Below are positions 22,668-33,205 of a DNA stretch of 64,000 nt, piece after piece. Below the pieces are notes generated by a model. That model saw only the letters and a program-made list of their open reading frames with translations. It was not told the DNA's origin and made no database searches. Both the position numbers and the translations under genes were made by a program. The stretch spans positions 613,000 to 676,999 of the forward strand of contig NZ_NEQV01000001.1 in assembly GCF_002799245.1 (NCBI RefSeq), given 5' to 3'. This DNA comes from Stenotrophomonas maltophilia. Lineage in GTDB: Bacteria; Pseudomonadota; Gammaproteobacteria; Xanthomonadales; Xanthomonadaceae. Positions within the stretch are counted from its first letter, which is position 1. The number at the start of each line of letters is the position of its first letter.

Positions 22668-23329
22668 GCGCCCTCCCCGTCCTGCAGCCAGCGCTCGACG
22701 CGTGCGACCACGTCGGCCGCCACGTGCGCCTGCGCCTGGCCGGCATCGATCAGGGCGAAGCGCTGCGGGTCCTGCTGCGCGCGGCTGCGGAACACGGCGC
22801 GCACACGCTGGAAGAAATCATCCTGCTCGCTCTCGATGCGGTCCGGCCACAGGTCACGGCCATTGGCGCGCGCACGGCCCACGGCTACGTCCACGTCCAG
22901 CAACAGGGTCAGGCCCGGCAGCAGGCCGACCGCACGGCGCTCCAGGTCGGCAATCCACTGCGGGTCCAGGCCACGGCCACCGCCCTGGTAGGCGTAGCTG
23001 GAATCGGTGAAGCGATCGCTCAGCACATAGGCGCCGCGCTGCAGCGCCGGCCGGATCACCTGGCGCACATGCTGCGCGCGTGCGGCGAATACCAGCAGCA
23101 GCTCGGCTTCGGCGCTGAGCGGTTCGGCCGCAATCTCGGCATCGGGCTTCAACACCAGGCCGCGGATGCGCTCGGCCAGCGGCGTACCGCCCGGCTCGCG
23201 GGTCAGCACCACCTCGTGGCCGTGGCTGCGCAGGCACTCACGGATGGCATTGATGGCGGTGGTCTTGCCCGCGCCCTCGCCGCCTTCCAGGCTGACGAAA
23301 CGCGGGTGGCGAAGCAGCGCGGGACTCAT
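22664..23329 (-). CDS. tmk: Thymidylate kinase
   Basis: A 221-residue enzyme converting dTMP to dTDP with ATP. It has the P-loop FVSLEGGEGAGKTTAINAI, the DR motif VLTREPGGTPLAERIR, the active-site SDRFTDSSYAYQGGGRGLD and a lid region RANGRDLWPDRIESEQDDFF. It overlaps both mltG and holB by 4 bp, which indicates one transcript. Confidence 0.95.
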   Translation of the reverse strand: MSPALLRHPRFVSLEGGEGAGKTTAINAIRECLRSHGHEVVLTREPGGTPLAERIRGLVLKPDAEIAAEPLSAEAELLLVFAARAQHVRQVIRPALQRGAYVLSDRFTDSSYAYQGGGRGLDPQWIADLERRAVGLLPGLTLLLDVDVAVGRARANGRDLWPDRIESEQDDFFQRVRAVFRSRAQQDPQRFALIDAGQAQAHVAADVVARVERWLQDGEGA

Positions 23330-24387
23330 TGCGCCGGGGTCTCCTGGGTACGTTGCTGGCGCAGCTGCTGCAGGTAGCGGGCTACCGCAGCGTTGTGCTG
23401 GTCCAGGCTGGGCGAGAACACGTGCGCGCCACTGCCATCGCCGACGGCGACGAAGTACAGCGCGTCGCCCGGCAGTGGCTGCGCGGCCGCCATCAGCGCA
23501 TCGCGGCTGGGCATGGCGATCGGGGTCGGGGTCAGGCCGGCACGGGTATAGGTGTTGTAGGGCGTATCGGTGGTCAGGTCGCGGCGGCGGATGTTGCCGT
23601 CATACGCGGCACCGATGCCGTAGATCACGGTCGGGTCGGTCTGCAGGCGCATGCCGATCTTCAGGCGGCGCATGAACACGCCGGCAATCTGCGGGCGCTC
23701 GCTGGCCAGCGCGGTTTCCTTCTCGATGATCGACGCCATCGTCAGCAGTTCGTAGGGCGTATTGATCGGCAGGTCCGGCGCGCGGCTTTCCCAGGCTTCG
23801 TCCAGCGCCTTTTCCATCGCGGCGTGGGCGCGCTTGAGCACATCCAGATCGCTGTCGCCACGCTGGTAGATGTAGGTCTCCGGCAGGAAACGGCCTTCCG
23901 GATGCTGGCCACCGAAGCCGAGACGCTGCATCAATGCCGCGTCATCGAGGTTGTCGATGGTGTGCAGCAGCGGCTCGGCGCGCTTCAGCGCGGCACGCAG
24001 CTGGCGGATGTTCCAACCCTCCACGATGGTGACGCGGTGCTGCAGCACCTTGCCGGCGCGCATGCGCAGCAGCAGCTCGCGCGGGGTCAGGTCACCACTG
24101 AGCGCGTACTCGCCCACCTTCAGCTTGCCGGCCGCATCGAGCTGGCGCGCCAGCAGCTGCCATTGCGCGTCCTGGCCCTCGTCCACACCGGCATCGCGCA
24201 GCTTGCGCAGCACGCTGTTCATGCCATCGCCACTGGCGATGACCATGCTCTGGGCGGTCGGGGTGATCGGGGCATCGGCAAACCGGGTCTGCTGGTAGAA
24301 GAACCACGCGCCCGCACCGGCCACGACGGCGGCCAGCACCACCACCAGCGTTACCACGAACAGACACCCGCGCTTGGCTCCCGCCAT
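23326..24387 (-). CDS. mltG: Endolytic peptidoglycan transglycosylase MltG
   Basis: A 353-residue inner-membrane protein with a single N-terminal helix (GCLFVVTLVVVLAAVVAGAGAWFF) and a YceG domain. The motif ELLTMASIIEKETALASERPQIAGVFMRRL contains the catalytic glutamate. QTDPTVIYGIG and the PSRDALMAAAQPLPGDALYFVA region complete the family signature. It cleaves nascent glycan strands near the membrane and is thought to end their elongation. Confidence 0.93.
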   Translation of the reverse strand: MAGAKRGCLFVVTLVVVLAAVVAGAGAWFFYQQTRFADAPITPTAQSMVIASGDGMNSVLRKLRDAGVDEGQDAQWQLLARQLDAAGKLKVGEYALSGDLTPRELLLRMRAGKVLQHRVTIVEGWNIRQLRAALKRAEPLLHTIDNLDDAALMQRLGFGGQHPEGRFLPETYIYQRGDSDLDVLKRAHAAMEKALDEAWESRAPDLPINTPYELLTMASIIEKETALASERPQIAGVFMRRLKIGMRLQTDPTVIYGIGAAYDGNIRRRDLTTDTPYNTYTRAGLTPTPIAMPSRDALMAAAQPLPGDALYFVAVGDGSGAHVFSPSLDQHNAAVARYLQQLRQQRTQETPAQ

Positions 24388-24463
24388 GGACTACCTCTGA
24401 ACTCGATTCCGTCGTGCAGGATACCGTGCCGGTGGATTGGGGTCATGACCGGGGACACCCCCC

Positions 24464-24527
24464 GTGCCGACCCACGGCCGGCACCCACCATGGGGACATG
24501 AGGTTGCCGGCCAGCGGCCGGCACTAC
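24464..24527. repeat. Two adjacent SMAG-type palindromes
   Basis: TGCCGGCC / GGCCGGCA arms (24505-24523) followed by CTAC form one unit. A degenerate copy (GTGCCGACCC / GGCCGGCAC) lies at 24464-24485. They occupy the mltG-pabB gap on the transcribed strand. Confidence 0.55.
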
Positions 24528-24538
24528 CAGAAGGTCGA

Positions 24539-25903
24539 TCAGCCCTGCTGGCCGAGCGCGCGCAGCAGGCCGCGGGCCTTGGCGCGGGTTTCGTCCAGTT
24601 CCTTGTCCGGGTCCGAATCAACCACGATGCCGGCGCCGGTGCGGAAGCTCACCTCGTGGCCATCCACTTCGGCGGTGCGGATCAGGATGTTCAGGTCCAG
24701 GTCGCCATCGCGGTTCAGCCAGCCGAACGCGCCGGTATAGGCACCGCGCGGCACCTGCTCCAGCTCGCTGATGATCTGCATGCAGCGCACCTTGGGGCAG
24801 CCGGTGATGGTGCCGCCGGGGAACGTGGCGGCGATCACCTCGCCGGGGGTGATTTCCGGGCGCAGGTGACCACTGACATTGCTGACGATGTGATGCACAT
24901 GGGCGTAGCTCTCCACGGTCATCAACTCATCGACCACCACGGTGCCGGGCAGGCAGATGCGGCCCAGGTCGTTGCGTTCCAGGTCGATCAGCATCACGTG
25001 TTCGGCTCGCTCCTTGGGATGGCCGACCAGCTCCTGGATGCGCGCGGCATCATCGTCCCCCTCGAAGCGCGGACGCGTGCCGGCAATCGGACGGGTCTGC
25101 GCGTGACCGGCATGCACCGACACGAGCCGCTCCGGCGAGGAACTGACCACGTGGCGGCCGTGCGCGCTGAACAGGCCGGCGAACGGTGCCGGGTTGGCAC
25201 GGCGCAGCTGCGCGTACAGCGCTTGCGGGCTGACCGGCGCGGCGAACTGCGCGCTCCAGCGCCGCGACAGGTTCACCTGGAACACGTCGCCGGCACGCAG
25301 GTACTCGATCACCCGGCGTACGCCGTCGGTGAAGCGCTGCGGCGCATCCTCGCCCACCGCCTGCGGCGGCTGCCAGCCCTGCCCGGCTTCGGGCAGCGCG
25401 GCCGCGGCCAGTGCCACCAGCGCCTCCAGCAACGCCTGCTGGCCGGCCTCGGCGATGACGAAGCTGGCATCGCTGTGGTGGTCGTGCAGCACCGCAGCCG
25501 GGCAGCGCAGCGCCAGCGCGGTCGGGCGGCCGTCCTCGCGCGCACGCGCCGGCAGCACCGGCTCGATCTGGCTGGCCACTTCGTAATCCAGCATCAACGC
25601 CCAGCCGCCACGGAACGGCAGGCTGTGGCTGCCGTCATGCGGCAGGCGCTCGCACTGCCAGGCACGGTCCAGCACCTGCAGGAAGCTGCCGGCATGTACC
25701 GCGTCGTGCTGGTCGCGCACCTGGCCATCGGCATCCAGCCGCAGGCAATCGCCCTGCGCGGCCAACAGCAGGCTCCAGCGGCCCTGGGCGGTACCCGAGG
25801 CGGTGGATTCCATCAGCAGCGGGAAGCGCGCCGGGTCGTGCTGCTGCAGGGCCAGCAGATCGATCGGGTGCGGCAGCGGGTGGATCAGCGGTGCGTGGGT
25901 CAT
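24539..25903 (-). CDS. pabB: Aminodeoxychorismate synthase component I
   Basis: A 454-residue enzyme that aminates chorismate for folate synthesis, using ammonia from a PabA partner not in the window. The ATG at 25903 (MTHAPLIHPLP) is preferred over one nine codons upstream. The chorismate-binding domain has DVFQVNLSRRW, SPERLVSVHAG, TRPIAGTRPR, ERAEHVMLIDLERNDLGR and FPGGTITGCPKVR. AGDVFQVNLSRR and the PIAGTRPR form fit PabB better than TrpE, as does the adjacent mltG/tmk/holB context. Confidence 0.9.
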   Translation of the reverse strand: MTHAPLIHPLPHPIDLLALQQHDPARFPLLMESTASGTAQGRWSLLLAAQGDCLRLDADGQVRDQHDAVHAGSFLQVLDRAWQCERLPHDGSHSLPFRGGWALMLDYEVASQIEPVLPARAREDGRPTALALRCPAAVLHDHHSDASFVIAEAGQQALLEALVALAAAALPEAGQGWQPPQAVGEDAPQRFTDGVRRVIEYLRAGDVFQVNLSRRWSAQFAAPVSPQALYAQLRRANPAPFAGLFSAHGRHVVSSSPERLVSVHAGHAQTRPIAGTRPRFEGDDDAARIQELVGHPKERAEHVMLIDLERNDLGRICLPGTVVVDELMTVESYAHVHHIVSNVSGHLRPEITPGEVIAATFPGGTITGCPKVRCMQIISELEQVPRGAYTGAFGWLNRDGDLDLNILIRTAEVDGHEVSFRTGAGIVVDSDPDKELDETRAKARGLLRALGQQG

Positions 25904-25952
25904 GGCAGCCAGTTCGGGGTTCAGATGCACGGAAGCCGCCTTGCGGCGGCTC

Positions 25953-25987
25953 CGTAGAACGCGGAGTCGAGTATGGCTCGACTCTAC
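25953..25987. repeat. SMAG-type palindrome
   Basis: GTAG at 25953 opens and CTAC at 25984 closes an imperfect palindrome with arms GAGTCGA / TCGACTC, in the fabF-pabB gap. A GCCGCC-TTGC-GGCGGC hairpin (25936-25951) lies next to it. Confidence 0.55.
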
Positions 25988-25994
25988 AACTCGG

Positions 25995-27257
<1,263 letters not shown>

Positions 27258-27327
27258 TGCTGATTCTCCTGACCCGGATGATTTCAACGGGCAACTCGGT
27301 TTGCTTCGGTGTGGTGCTCAAACACAC

Positions 27328-27347
27328 GGGGCCGCAACAGCGGCCCC
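27328..27347 (-). terminator. Hairpin between acpP and fabF
   Basis: Perfect arms GGGGCCGC / GCGGCCCC with a 4-nt loop. There is no T-run in the transcription direction, so it probably attenuates or stabilises the very abundant acpP message rather than fully ending transcription. Confidence 0.5.
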
Positions 27348-27400
27348 ATGGGGTGCGGTGCGCGGCGAGCATGGGCCCGCGCGCGCACTGCCGTCTGACA

Positions 27401-27640
27401 TCAGGCCTTGACGTGGGCCTTGATGTAGTCGATGGCGGCCTGCACGGTGCTGATCTTCTCGGCTTCTTCGTCCGGGATCTCGCACTCGAATTCTTCTTCC
27501 AGGGCCATCACCAGCTCAACGGTGTCCAGCGAGTCAGCGCCCAGGTCATCGACGAACGATGCGCTGTTGGTGACTTCTTCTTCCTTGACGCCAAGCTGTT
27601 CGACGACGATTTTCTTGACGCGTTCTTCGATGGTGCTCAT
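27401..27640 (-). CDS. acpP: Acyl carrier protein
   Basis: 79 residues, highly acidic: [20 protein letters not shown] then [21 protein letters not shown]. The Ser of DSLD receives phosphopantetheine from AcpS. The start at 27640 matches the family exactly; the upstream extension in frame is not coding. It carries the growing acyl chain for the fab enzymes around it. Confidence 0.97.
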   Translation of the reverse strand: MSTIEERVKKIVVEQLGVKEEEVTNSASFVDDLGADSLDTVELVMALEEEFECEIPDEEAEKISTVQAAIDYIKAHVKA

Positions 27641-27792
27641 GGGATCTCGCTCCAGATGGAGTTGTGGTTCAAAAGTGGTCGCCATCAATGGCGATGGCCG
27701 TGGGATAGTGTAGTGGAAACCGGCGCGGCCTTGCATTGCAGCAAAAACCTTCGCAGATCAATCACTTGCGGCGCAATCCCTGCGCCCCTTGC

Positions 27793-28536
27793 TTACGGCA
27801 TGTACATGCCACCGTTCACATGGAGGGTTTCGCCGGTGATGTAACCGGCAGCCGGGCCGGCCAGGAAGGCCACCGCATGGGCGATGTCCTCCGGCGAACC
27901 CAGGCGTTCGAGGGCGATGTCGTTGATCAGCGCGGTGCGCGCTTCTTCCGGCAACGCCTTGGTCATGTCGGTGTCGATGAAGCCAGGTGCGACAACATTG
28001 ACCGTGACACCGCGCGAACCGATTTCCTTGGCCAGCGACTTGCTGAAGCCGATGATGCCGGCCTTGGCCGCGGCGTAGTTGGCCTGGCCGGCATTGCCGG
28101 TCACGCCCACCACCGATGCGATGTTGATGATGCGGCCCTTGCGCGCCTTCATCATGCCGCGCATCACTGCCTTGCTGGTGCGGAACACGCTGGTCAGGTT
28201 GGTGTCGATGATCGACGCCCAGTCCTCGTCCTTCATGCGCATCAGCAGGTTGTCGCGGGTGATGCCGGCATTGTTGACCAGGATCGAGATCGGGCCGAAC
28301 TCCTTGGCGATGCCATCGAGCACGCTGTCCAGCGCGGCGGCGTCGGTGACGTTCAGCGCGCGGCCGTGACCGCCGTGGGCGGCCAGGCGCTCACCGATCG
28401 CGGCAGCGCCGGATTCGGTGGTGGCGGTACCGATGACGGTGGCGCCCTGGGCGGCCAGCAGATCGGCGATGGCGGCACCAATGCCACGGCTGGCGCCGGT
28501 GACCAGTGCGATTTCACCCTGCAGGGGCTTGCTCAT
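27793..28536 (-). CDS. fabG: 3-oxoacyl-ACP reductase
   Basis: A 247-residue short-chain dehydrogenase with the NADPH-binding VTGASRGIGAAIADLL, NNAGITRDNLLMRM and the active-site Ser/Tyr/Lys in SVVGVTGNAGQANYAAAKAG. The C terminus ITGETLHVNGGMYM is the standard FabG ending. It reduces 3-ketoacyl-ACP and lies between fabD and acpP. Confidence 0.96.
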   Translation of the reverse strand: MSKPLQGEIALVTGASRGIGAAIADLLAAQGATVIGTATTESGAAAIGERLAAHGGHGRALNVTDAAALDSVLDGIAKEFGPISILVNNAGITRDNLLMRMKDEDWASIIDTNLTSVFRTSKAVMRGMMKARKGRIINIASVVGVTGNAGQANYAAAKAGIIGFSKSLAKEIGSRGVTVNVVAPGFIDTDMTKALPEEARTALINDIALERLGSPEDIAHAVAFLAGPAAGYITGETLHVNGGMYMP

Positions 28537-28617
28537 GATGTTTTCCTCAGGCTGGGGCGGCCGCCGCACCCGTGCCGCTTGCAGCGGCCACCGGTACGGT
28601 CGGCAGGAACAGGGAAA

Positions 28618-29562
28618 TCAGGCCGACCACGCCTCGCGGGCGGCTTCGAAGTCACCCGGAGTGGCCAGCGGACGGCCGTCGATGGCCTTGTCGATGCGCT
28701 TGACCAGGCCGGTCAGCACCTTGCCCGGGCCGCACTCGGCGACCTGGGTGATGCCACGGGCGGCCAGCGCCTGCACGCAACCGGTCCACTGCACCGGCTG
28801 GTACAGCTGCTGGACCAGCGCAGTGCGGATCGCGTCGATGCCGCTGTGAATCTGGGCGTCGACGTTCTGCACCACCGGCAGCTGCGGCGCCTGCCAGGAC
28901 AGGCCGGCCATCACTTCGGCCAGACGGTTGGCGGCTTCGCGCATGAGCGGAGTGTGCGAGGGCACGCTGACGGCCAGCTTGACCGCCTTGCGCACGCCCT
29001 TCTCGGCCAAAAGCGTCAGCGCGCGGTCGACTGCGTCGGCGTCGCCACCGATCACGATCTGGCCCGGCGAATTGAAGTTGGCCGGCACCACCACCTGGCT
29101 GCCCGCGGCTTCGGCGCAGACGTCCAGCACCAGCTGGTCTTCGGCGCCGAGCACGGCGGCCATGGCGCCGACACCGGCCGGTGCCGCTTCCTGCATCAGC
29201 TGGCCGCGCAGGCGCACCAGGTGCGCACCGTCATGCAGGCTCAGCGCGCCAGCGGCAACCAGGGCGGTGTACTCGCCCAGGCTGTGGCCGGCCAGCACCG
29301 ACGGGCGCGGACCGCCCACGGCGTTCCAGGCGCGCCACACGCCGATGCTTGCGGCCAGCAGGGCCGGCTGGGTGTATTCGGTGCGGTTGAGCATTTCCTC
29401 CGGGCCACCCTGGGACAGCGCCCACAGGTCGACGCCGGCACCATCGGATGCCTCGGTGAAGGCTTCACGCACCTGCGGGTGCAGTTCAGCCAGCTCGGCC
29501 ACCATGCCCACAGACTGCGAGCCCTGGCCGGGGAAGACAAAAGCGAGGGTGGATACGGTCAC
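28618..29562 (-). CDS. fabD: Malonyl-CoA:ACP transacylase
   Basis: 314 residues from a GTG start at 29562 (MTVSTLAFVFPGQGSQSVGM); a TTG 21 bp upstream is possible but gives an atypical N terminus, and no ATG exists in frame nearby. The catalytic Ser lies in VLAGHSLGEYTAL, the Arg in LVRLRGQLMQEA and the His in VSVPSHTPLM. It loads malonyl groups onto ACP. Confidence 0.95.
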   Translation of the reverse strand: MTVSTLAFVFPGQGSQSVGMVAELAELHPQVREAFTEASDGAGVDLWALSQGGPEEMLNRTEYTQPALLAASIGVWRAWNAVGGPRPSVLAGHSLGEYTALVAAGALSLHDGAHLVRLRGQLMQEAAPAGVGAMAAVLGAEDQLVLDVCAEAAGSQVVVPANFNSPGQIVIGGDADAVDRALTLLAEKGVRKAVKLAVSVPSHTPLMREAANRLAEVMAGLSWQAPQLPVVQNVDAQIHSGIDAIRTALVQQLYQPVQWTGCVQALAARGITQVAECGPGKVLTGLVKRIDKAIDGRPLATPGDFEAAREAWSA

Positions 29563-29680
29563 GCGGTCATCCGCTTGTTGCAATCGAAGCGGGCCATGAT
29601 AAGGGGGAACATGCCGTGTCGTCTGTACGTGCGCGTATGCACGCGTATGGTGAATGGCTGTCGCAACGCGCTGGAGATCC

Positions 29681-29721
29681 GGGGTCAGATCCCTTTTCCG
29701 CAGGAAAAGGGATCTGACCCC
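29681..29721. repeat. Perfect 19-bp inverted repeat
   Basis: GGGGTCAGATCCCTTTTCC (29681-29699) and its exact complement (29703-29721) are separated by 3 nt. This looks like the GGGGTCAGA-type palindromes dispersed in xanthomonad genomes. It lies in the gap between fabD and the kinase-like gene and could act as a terminator for the latter. Confidence 0.65.
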
Positions 29722-29730
29722 GATCTGCCA

Positions 29731-30513
29731 TCAGCAGAACAGCTCCAGCACGTCCAGGTGGCCGTCGGCGAGGAAATCCACGCACAGGCCCACCAGCACC
29801 AGCACGCCGGTGGTGCTGGCGCCGTGGGTGATGAAGATCGAATGGGCCAGCGCACGCGCTGAGCGGCCCAGCTTCATGCAGACCCTGGCCAGGCTGCGCA
29901 GGCGGCCACTGACCGCATGCACGTGCTCGCGCACCGGCGCCTGCGCTTCGCCCATCGCTTCGGCCATCATCGCCTGCAGGTGTTCGGGGCGATCGGCGTA
30001 GTACTTGGCCACGCCATAGCCGAACATCAGCCAGTCGCGGGCCTGCGCTTCGGGCAGATCCATCACTTCCAGCGGATCTTCCTCGAAATCGATGAAGCCG
30101 ACCTGCTGCCCATCCCAGGTGAGATTGCGCGGCAGCGGCTGGCCGAAATAGGCGCCGCGGGCATGCGCCTCGGCAATGGCCTGCATCGCCGCCATCACCA
30201 GCCGATCGCGACCGGCCTCGTCGGCTTCGCGCAGACAGGTATTGAACGAGCTGCCGTTGTCGCCAATTACCAGCGCGGCATGGCCGGTGCCCAGGACATC
30301 AGGCACGTTCACACCCTGTGCCTGCAACTCCCTCAGGCGACGGGCTTCGGTTCTGCGCGCCGCATCGCCGCCGCGATGCGGTGGCGGGCGCAGGGCATCC
30401 AGATGGAAACGGCGGGCAACAAAATTGAGCAGGCCCAGGGCCATGGCCCGGCTTCCTTTGCCGTACTGCTTCAGCCAGGCACGTTGCCCTTCGATGACGA
30501 TGGGCTCAACCAT
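29731..30513 (-). CDS. BUD32/RIO-like kinase-fold protein
   Basis: A 260-residue protein. It has an N-terminal basic region (WLKQYGKGSRAMALGLLNFVARRF) and a catalytic-loop-like FGQPLPRNLTWDGQQVGFIDFEEDP, where Asn and IDFE correspond to the metal-binding Asn and Asp of lipopolysaccharide-kinase/RIO folds. The usual catalytic HxD is replaced by FGQPLP, so activity is uncertain. The C-terminal 60 residues have a hydrophobic segment (THGASTTGVLVLVGLCVDFL). It starts behind AGGAGG and is inserted between fabH and fabD, which are normally adjacent. Confidence 0.6.
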   Translation of the reverse strand: MVEPIVIEGQRAWLKQYGKGSRAMALGLLNFVARRFHLDALRPPPHRGGDAARRTEARRLRELQAQGVNVPDVLGTGHAALVIGDNGSSFNTCLREADEAGRDRLVMAAMQAIAEAHARGAYFGQPLPRNLTWDGQQVGFIDFEEDPLEVMDLPEAQARDWLMFGYGVAKYYADRPEHLQAMMAEAMGEAQAPVREHVHAVSGRLRSLARVCMKLGRSARALAHSIFITHGASTTGVLVLVGLCVDFLADGHLDVLELFC

Positions 30514-30532
30514 GACAGGTCCTCCTTAAACG

Positions 30533-30559
30533 CGTTACGGCCCCAGGGGGGCCGTAACG
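30533..30559 (-). terminator. Hairpin downstream of fabH
   Basis: Perfect 12-bp arms CGTTACGGCCCC / GGGGCCGTAACG around a 3-nt loop. There is no T-run; the next gene's ribosome-binding site follows within 15 bp. It is probably an attenuating or stabilising hairpin in the fabH message. Confidence 0.55.
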
Positions 30560-30590
30560 ACAAAGCTTCACATTGTCGTAACTAGCGCTA

Positions 30591-31568
30591 TCAATAGCGC
30601 AGCAGGGCCGAACCCCAGGTGAAGCCGCCGCCAAAGGCTTCCAGCAGCAACAGCTGGCCGCGCTCGACCTTGCCCGAACGCACGGCGGCGTCCAGTGCCA
30701 GCGGCACCGAACCGGACGAGGTGTTGCCGTGCTTGTCGACGGTCACCACCACCTGGTCCATCGACATGTCCAGGCGCTTGGCGGTGGCTTCGATGATGCG
30801 CAGGTTGGCCTGATGCGGGATCAGCCAATCCAGGTCGGACTTGTCCAGGCCGTTGGCAGCCAGGGTCTCGTCCACGACCGAGTCCAGCGCCTTGACGGCG
30901 TACTTGAACACGTCGTTGCCCTTCATGTTGATGGTGCCACCACCGTTGGCGCCGTCCTTGAAGCCGGTCGAAACGCCGACCGGGTTCCACAGCAGCTCCT
31001 TCTTGCTGCCGTCGGCATGCAGGTGGGTGCTGAGGATGCCGGTGTCTTCGTCGGCCTTGAGCACGACAGCGCCGGCGCCATCGCCGAACAGCACGCAGGT
31101 GGTGCGATCGTTCCAGTCGACCATGCGGGTCAACGTTTCGGTGCCGATCACCAGCACGTGCTTGCAGTCGCCGGAGCGGATGAACTTGTCGGCCACGCCC
31201 AGCGCGAACACGAAGCCGGAACAGGCCGCGTTGACGTCGAAGGCGGGGCACCCGGCCACACCGAGCTTGGCCTGGATCAGGCACGCGGTGGACGGGAAAA
31301 TGAGGTCAGGAGTGGTCGTGCCGACCACGATCATGTCGAGCTGCGAGGCATTGATGCCTGCGGCTTCAAGCGCGCGCAGGGCGGCGTTGTAGCCAAGGTC
31401 GCTGGTGGTTTCGCCTTCGGCCGCGATGTGCCGTTCACGAATTCCGGTGCGCGACTGGATCCACTCATCCGAGGTTTCGACCATTTTTTCCAGGTCGGCA
31501 TTGGTCAGGACTTTTTCCGGCAAATAGCTACCGGTGCCCGCGATCCTCGAATAGATCCGCTTGCTCAT
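30591..31568 (-). CDS. fabH: 3-oxoacyl-ACP synthase III
   Basis: A 325-residue initiating condensing enzyme. The catalytic triad is Cys in [14 protein letters not shown], His in [13 protein letters not shown] and Asn in [16 protein letters not shown] or the [12 protein letters not shown] region. Tandem ATGs at 31571 and 31568 make the start ambiguous by one residue; the second gives the usual MSKRIYSRI. It condenses acetyl-CoA with malonyl-ACP to start fatty acid synthesis and follows rpmF. Confidence 0.95.
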   Translation of the reverse strand: MSKRIYSRIAGTGSYLPEKVLTNADLEKMVETSDEWIQSRTGIRERHIAAEGETTSDLGYNAALRALEAAGINASQLDMIVVGTTTPDLIFPSTACLIQAKLGVAGCPAFDVNAACSGFVFALGVADKFIRSGDCKHVLVIGTETLTRMVDWNDRTTCVLFGDGAGAVVLKADEDTGILSTHLHADGSKKELLWNPVGVSTGFKDGANGGGTINMKGNDVFKYAVKALDSVVDETLAANGLDKSDLDWLIPHQANLRIIEATAKRLDMSMDQVVVTVDKHGNTSSGSVPLALDAAVRSGKVERGQLLLLEAFGGGFTWGSALLRY

Positions 31569-31659
31569 CATGTTTCCTGTTGCGCGGGCCGCCGATCACC
31601 GGCACGCCCGGGAAAGAAGGCAAAGGCCGCCGCCCGGAGGCAGCGGCCTTCCCGGCACA

Positions 31660-31854
31660 TCAATCTTCTTCGACGGCCGAGGTCTTGGTCTGGATGACCT
31701 TCTTGCCGCGGTAGAAACCATCGGCAGTGATGTGGTGACGCAGGTGCACTTCGCCGGTGGTCGGGTCGGTCGACAGCTGCTTGGCGCTCAGGGCGTCATG
31801 GGCACGACGCATGCCGCGGCGGGACGGGGTGACACGGGATTTCTGCACAGCCAT
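31660..31854 (-). CDS. rpmF: 50S ribosomal protein L32
   Basis: 64 residues: [22 protein letters not shown] then [20 protein letters not shown]. This is a short L32 in which the four zinc-ligand cysteines are absent, the C- form typical of many gammaproteobacteria. The order yceD-rpmF-fabH is conserved in proteobacteria. Confidence 0.96.
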   Translation of the reverse strand: MAVQKSRVTPSRRGMRRAHDALSAKQLSTDPTTGEVHLRHHITADGFYRGKKVIQTKTSAVEED

Positions 31855-31961
31855 GGGATTGCTCCAAACTCGGTTCGATTTGCTTCGTCGTATCGTCGCG
31901 CAGGACGCCAGCGCCCAGCACACTTTCGCTTTCGCCGCAGCCGCCGACGACAATCCGGCTG

Positions 31962-32471
31962 CTATTGTTTCTTCAGTGCTGCCAACGCCGCAAACGGGTT
32001 GGCCTTCTTCGTTTCTTCTTCGCTCGGTGCCCAGTCCTTGTCGACTGCCTCACCGTCGGGCGACAGCGGCACCACAGGCACCGCCAGCACCAGCTCGTCC
32101 TCGACCAGATCCAACGGACGCAGCTGGCCGTCTTCCGGCACCAGCAACGCCTCGTATTCCTCCGGCAGGGACGATTCCTCGTCCTCGTCGCGGATCAGGC
32201 CAAGCCTCTGGGTCATCTTCACCGGCAACAGGAATCGCTGCATGCTGCGCTGACAGGTCAGCGGCAACGCGGTGTCGATGGTCAGTTCCACATAGGATAC
32301 CCGCAAGACGTCGTCGCGACCGAATTCAAGCGAGTAGACACACTCGCCGTCGGTATCTGCGACCAACCCCTGCAGGCGGGTCAATTCAGCCAGGGAGACC
32401 TGGCCGTCGAAGCGCCTTCGCGCTACAACCATCCGCCAGGCATCCAGCGTTTCGGGCACGTTCGCGGACAT
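31962..32471 (-). CDS. yceD: YceD (DUF177) family protein
   Basis: A 169-residue acidic protein from [12 protein letters not shown]. It has [17 protein letters not shown] and [44 protein letters not shown], where two cysteines flank the DUF177 core. The family is linked with 23S rRNA accumulation in bacteria and chloroplasts. It is upstream of rpmF in a conserved pair and divergent from maf. Confidence 0.88.
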   Translation of the reverse strand: MSANVPETLDAWRMVVARRRFDGQVSLAELTRLQGLVADTDGECVYSLEFGRDDVLRVSYVELTIDTALPLTCQRSMQRFLLPVKMTQRLGLIRDEDEESSLPEEYEALLVPEDGQLRPLDLVEDELVLAVPVVPLSPDGEAVDKDWAPSEEETKKANPFAALAALKKQ

Positions 32472-32584
32472 AAGCCGCTGAATACTAAGGATCGCGTTGC
32501 CCGCTGTCAAATGCCCGCCATACAGGACTTGCCGCTGGCGCCGTGGACGGGCCAGACTGCCGCGCCCTGCCCCGGTATTGTCAC

Positions 32585-33154
32585 ATGTCACTGGTCCTGG
32601 CCTCCACCTCCCGCTACCGCCGCGAACTGCTGGAACGGCTGGGCCTGCCCTTCGACTGCGCACGCCCGGACGTGGATGAAACCCCTCTGGGCGCCGAGCC
32701 CCCGCTGGCCCTGGCCACGCGCCTGGCCGCCGCCAAGGCGGCCGACGTGGCCGCCCGCTACCCGGGCGCCTGGGTGATCGGCTCGGACCAGGTAGCCGAC
32801 CTGAACGGGCAGCCGCTGGGCAAGCCAGTCACCGTCGAGGCCGCCTGTGCGCAGCTGACGGCGATGTCCGGGCAGACGGTGCGCTTTCACACCGCGATCA
32901 GTCTCAGGCGGGATGGAGAATCCCTCGCCGCCCAGGATCTGACCGAAGTACGCTTCCGCACGCTGAACCCGCAGGAGATCAGCCGCTACGTCGCCGCCGA
33001 GCAGCCACTGGACTGCGCCGGCAGCTTCAAGTGCGAGGGCCTGGGCATCAGCCTGTTCGAGGCGATCGACAACCGCGACCCGACCGCGCTGGTCGGCCTG
33101 CCGTTGATCGCGCTCTGCGGCCTGCTGCGCCAGGCGGGCTTCGTGGTGCCCTGA
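32585..33154 (+). CDS. Maf-family nucleotide pyrophosphatase
   Basis: A 189-residue protein starting MSLVLASTSRYRRELLERLGLPF, the invariant Maf N terminus (S-x-S-x-x-R-x-x-L-L). Further conserved parts are WVIGSDQVADLNGQPLGKP, MSGQTVRFHTA and GSFKCEGLGISLF. Beside yceD-rpmF it corresponds to the YceF/MafB type, which hydrolyses 7-methyl-GTP, rather than the dTTP-type Maf. It is divergent from yceD. Confidence 0.9.
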   Translation: MSLVLASTSRYRRELLERLGLPFDCARPDVDETPLGAEPPLALATRLAAAKAADVAARYPGAWVIGSDQVADLNGQPLGKPVTVEAACAQLTAMSGQTVRFHTAISLRRDGESLAAQDLTEVRFRTLNPQEISRYVAAEQPLDCAGSFKCEGLGISLFEAIDNRDPTALVGLPLIALCGLLRQAGFVVP

Positions 33155-33159
33155 AACGA

Positions 33160-33186
33160 TGGAGCCGAGCATCGGCTCGGCTCTAC
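33160..33186. repeat. SMAG-type palindrome
   Basis: GAGCCGA / TCGGCTC arms ending in CTAC, directly after the maf stop and ahead of a convergent gene. It probably serves as a terminator for both. Confidence 0.6.
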
Positions 33187-33205
33187 ATCTACATGGCCAG
33201 GGGCT

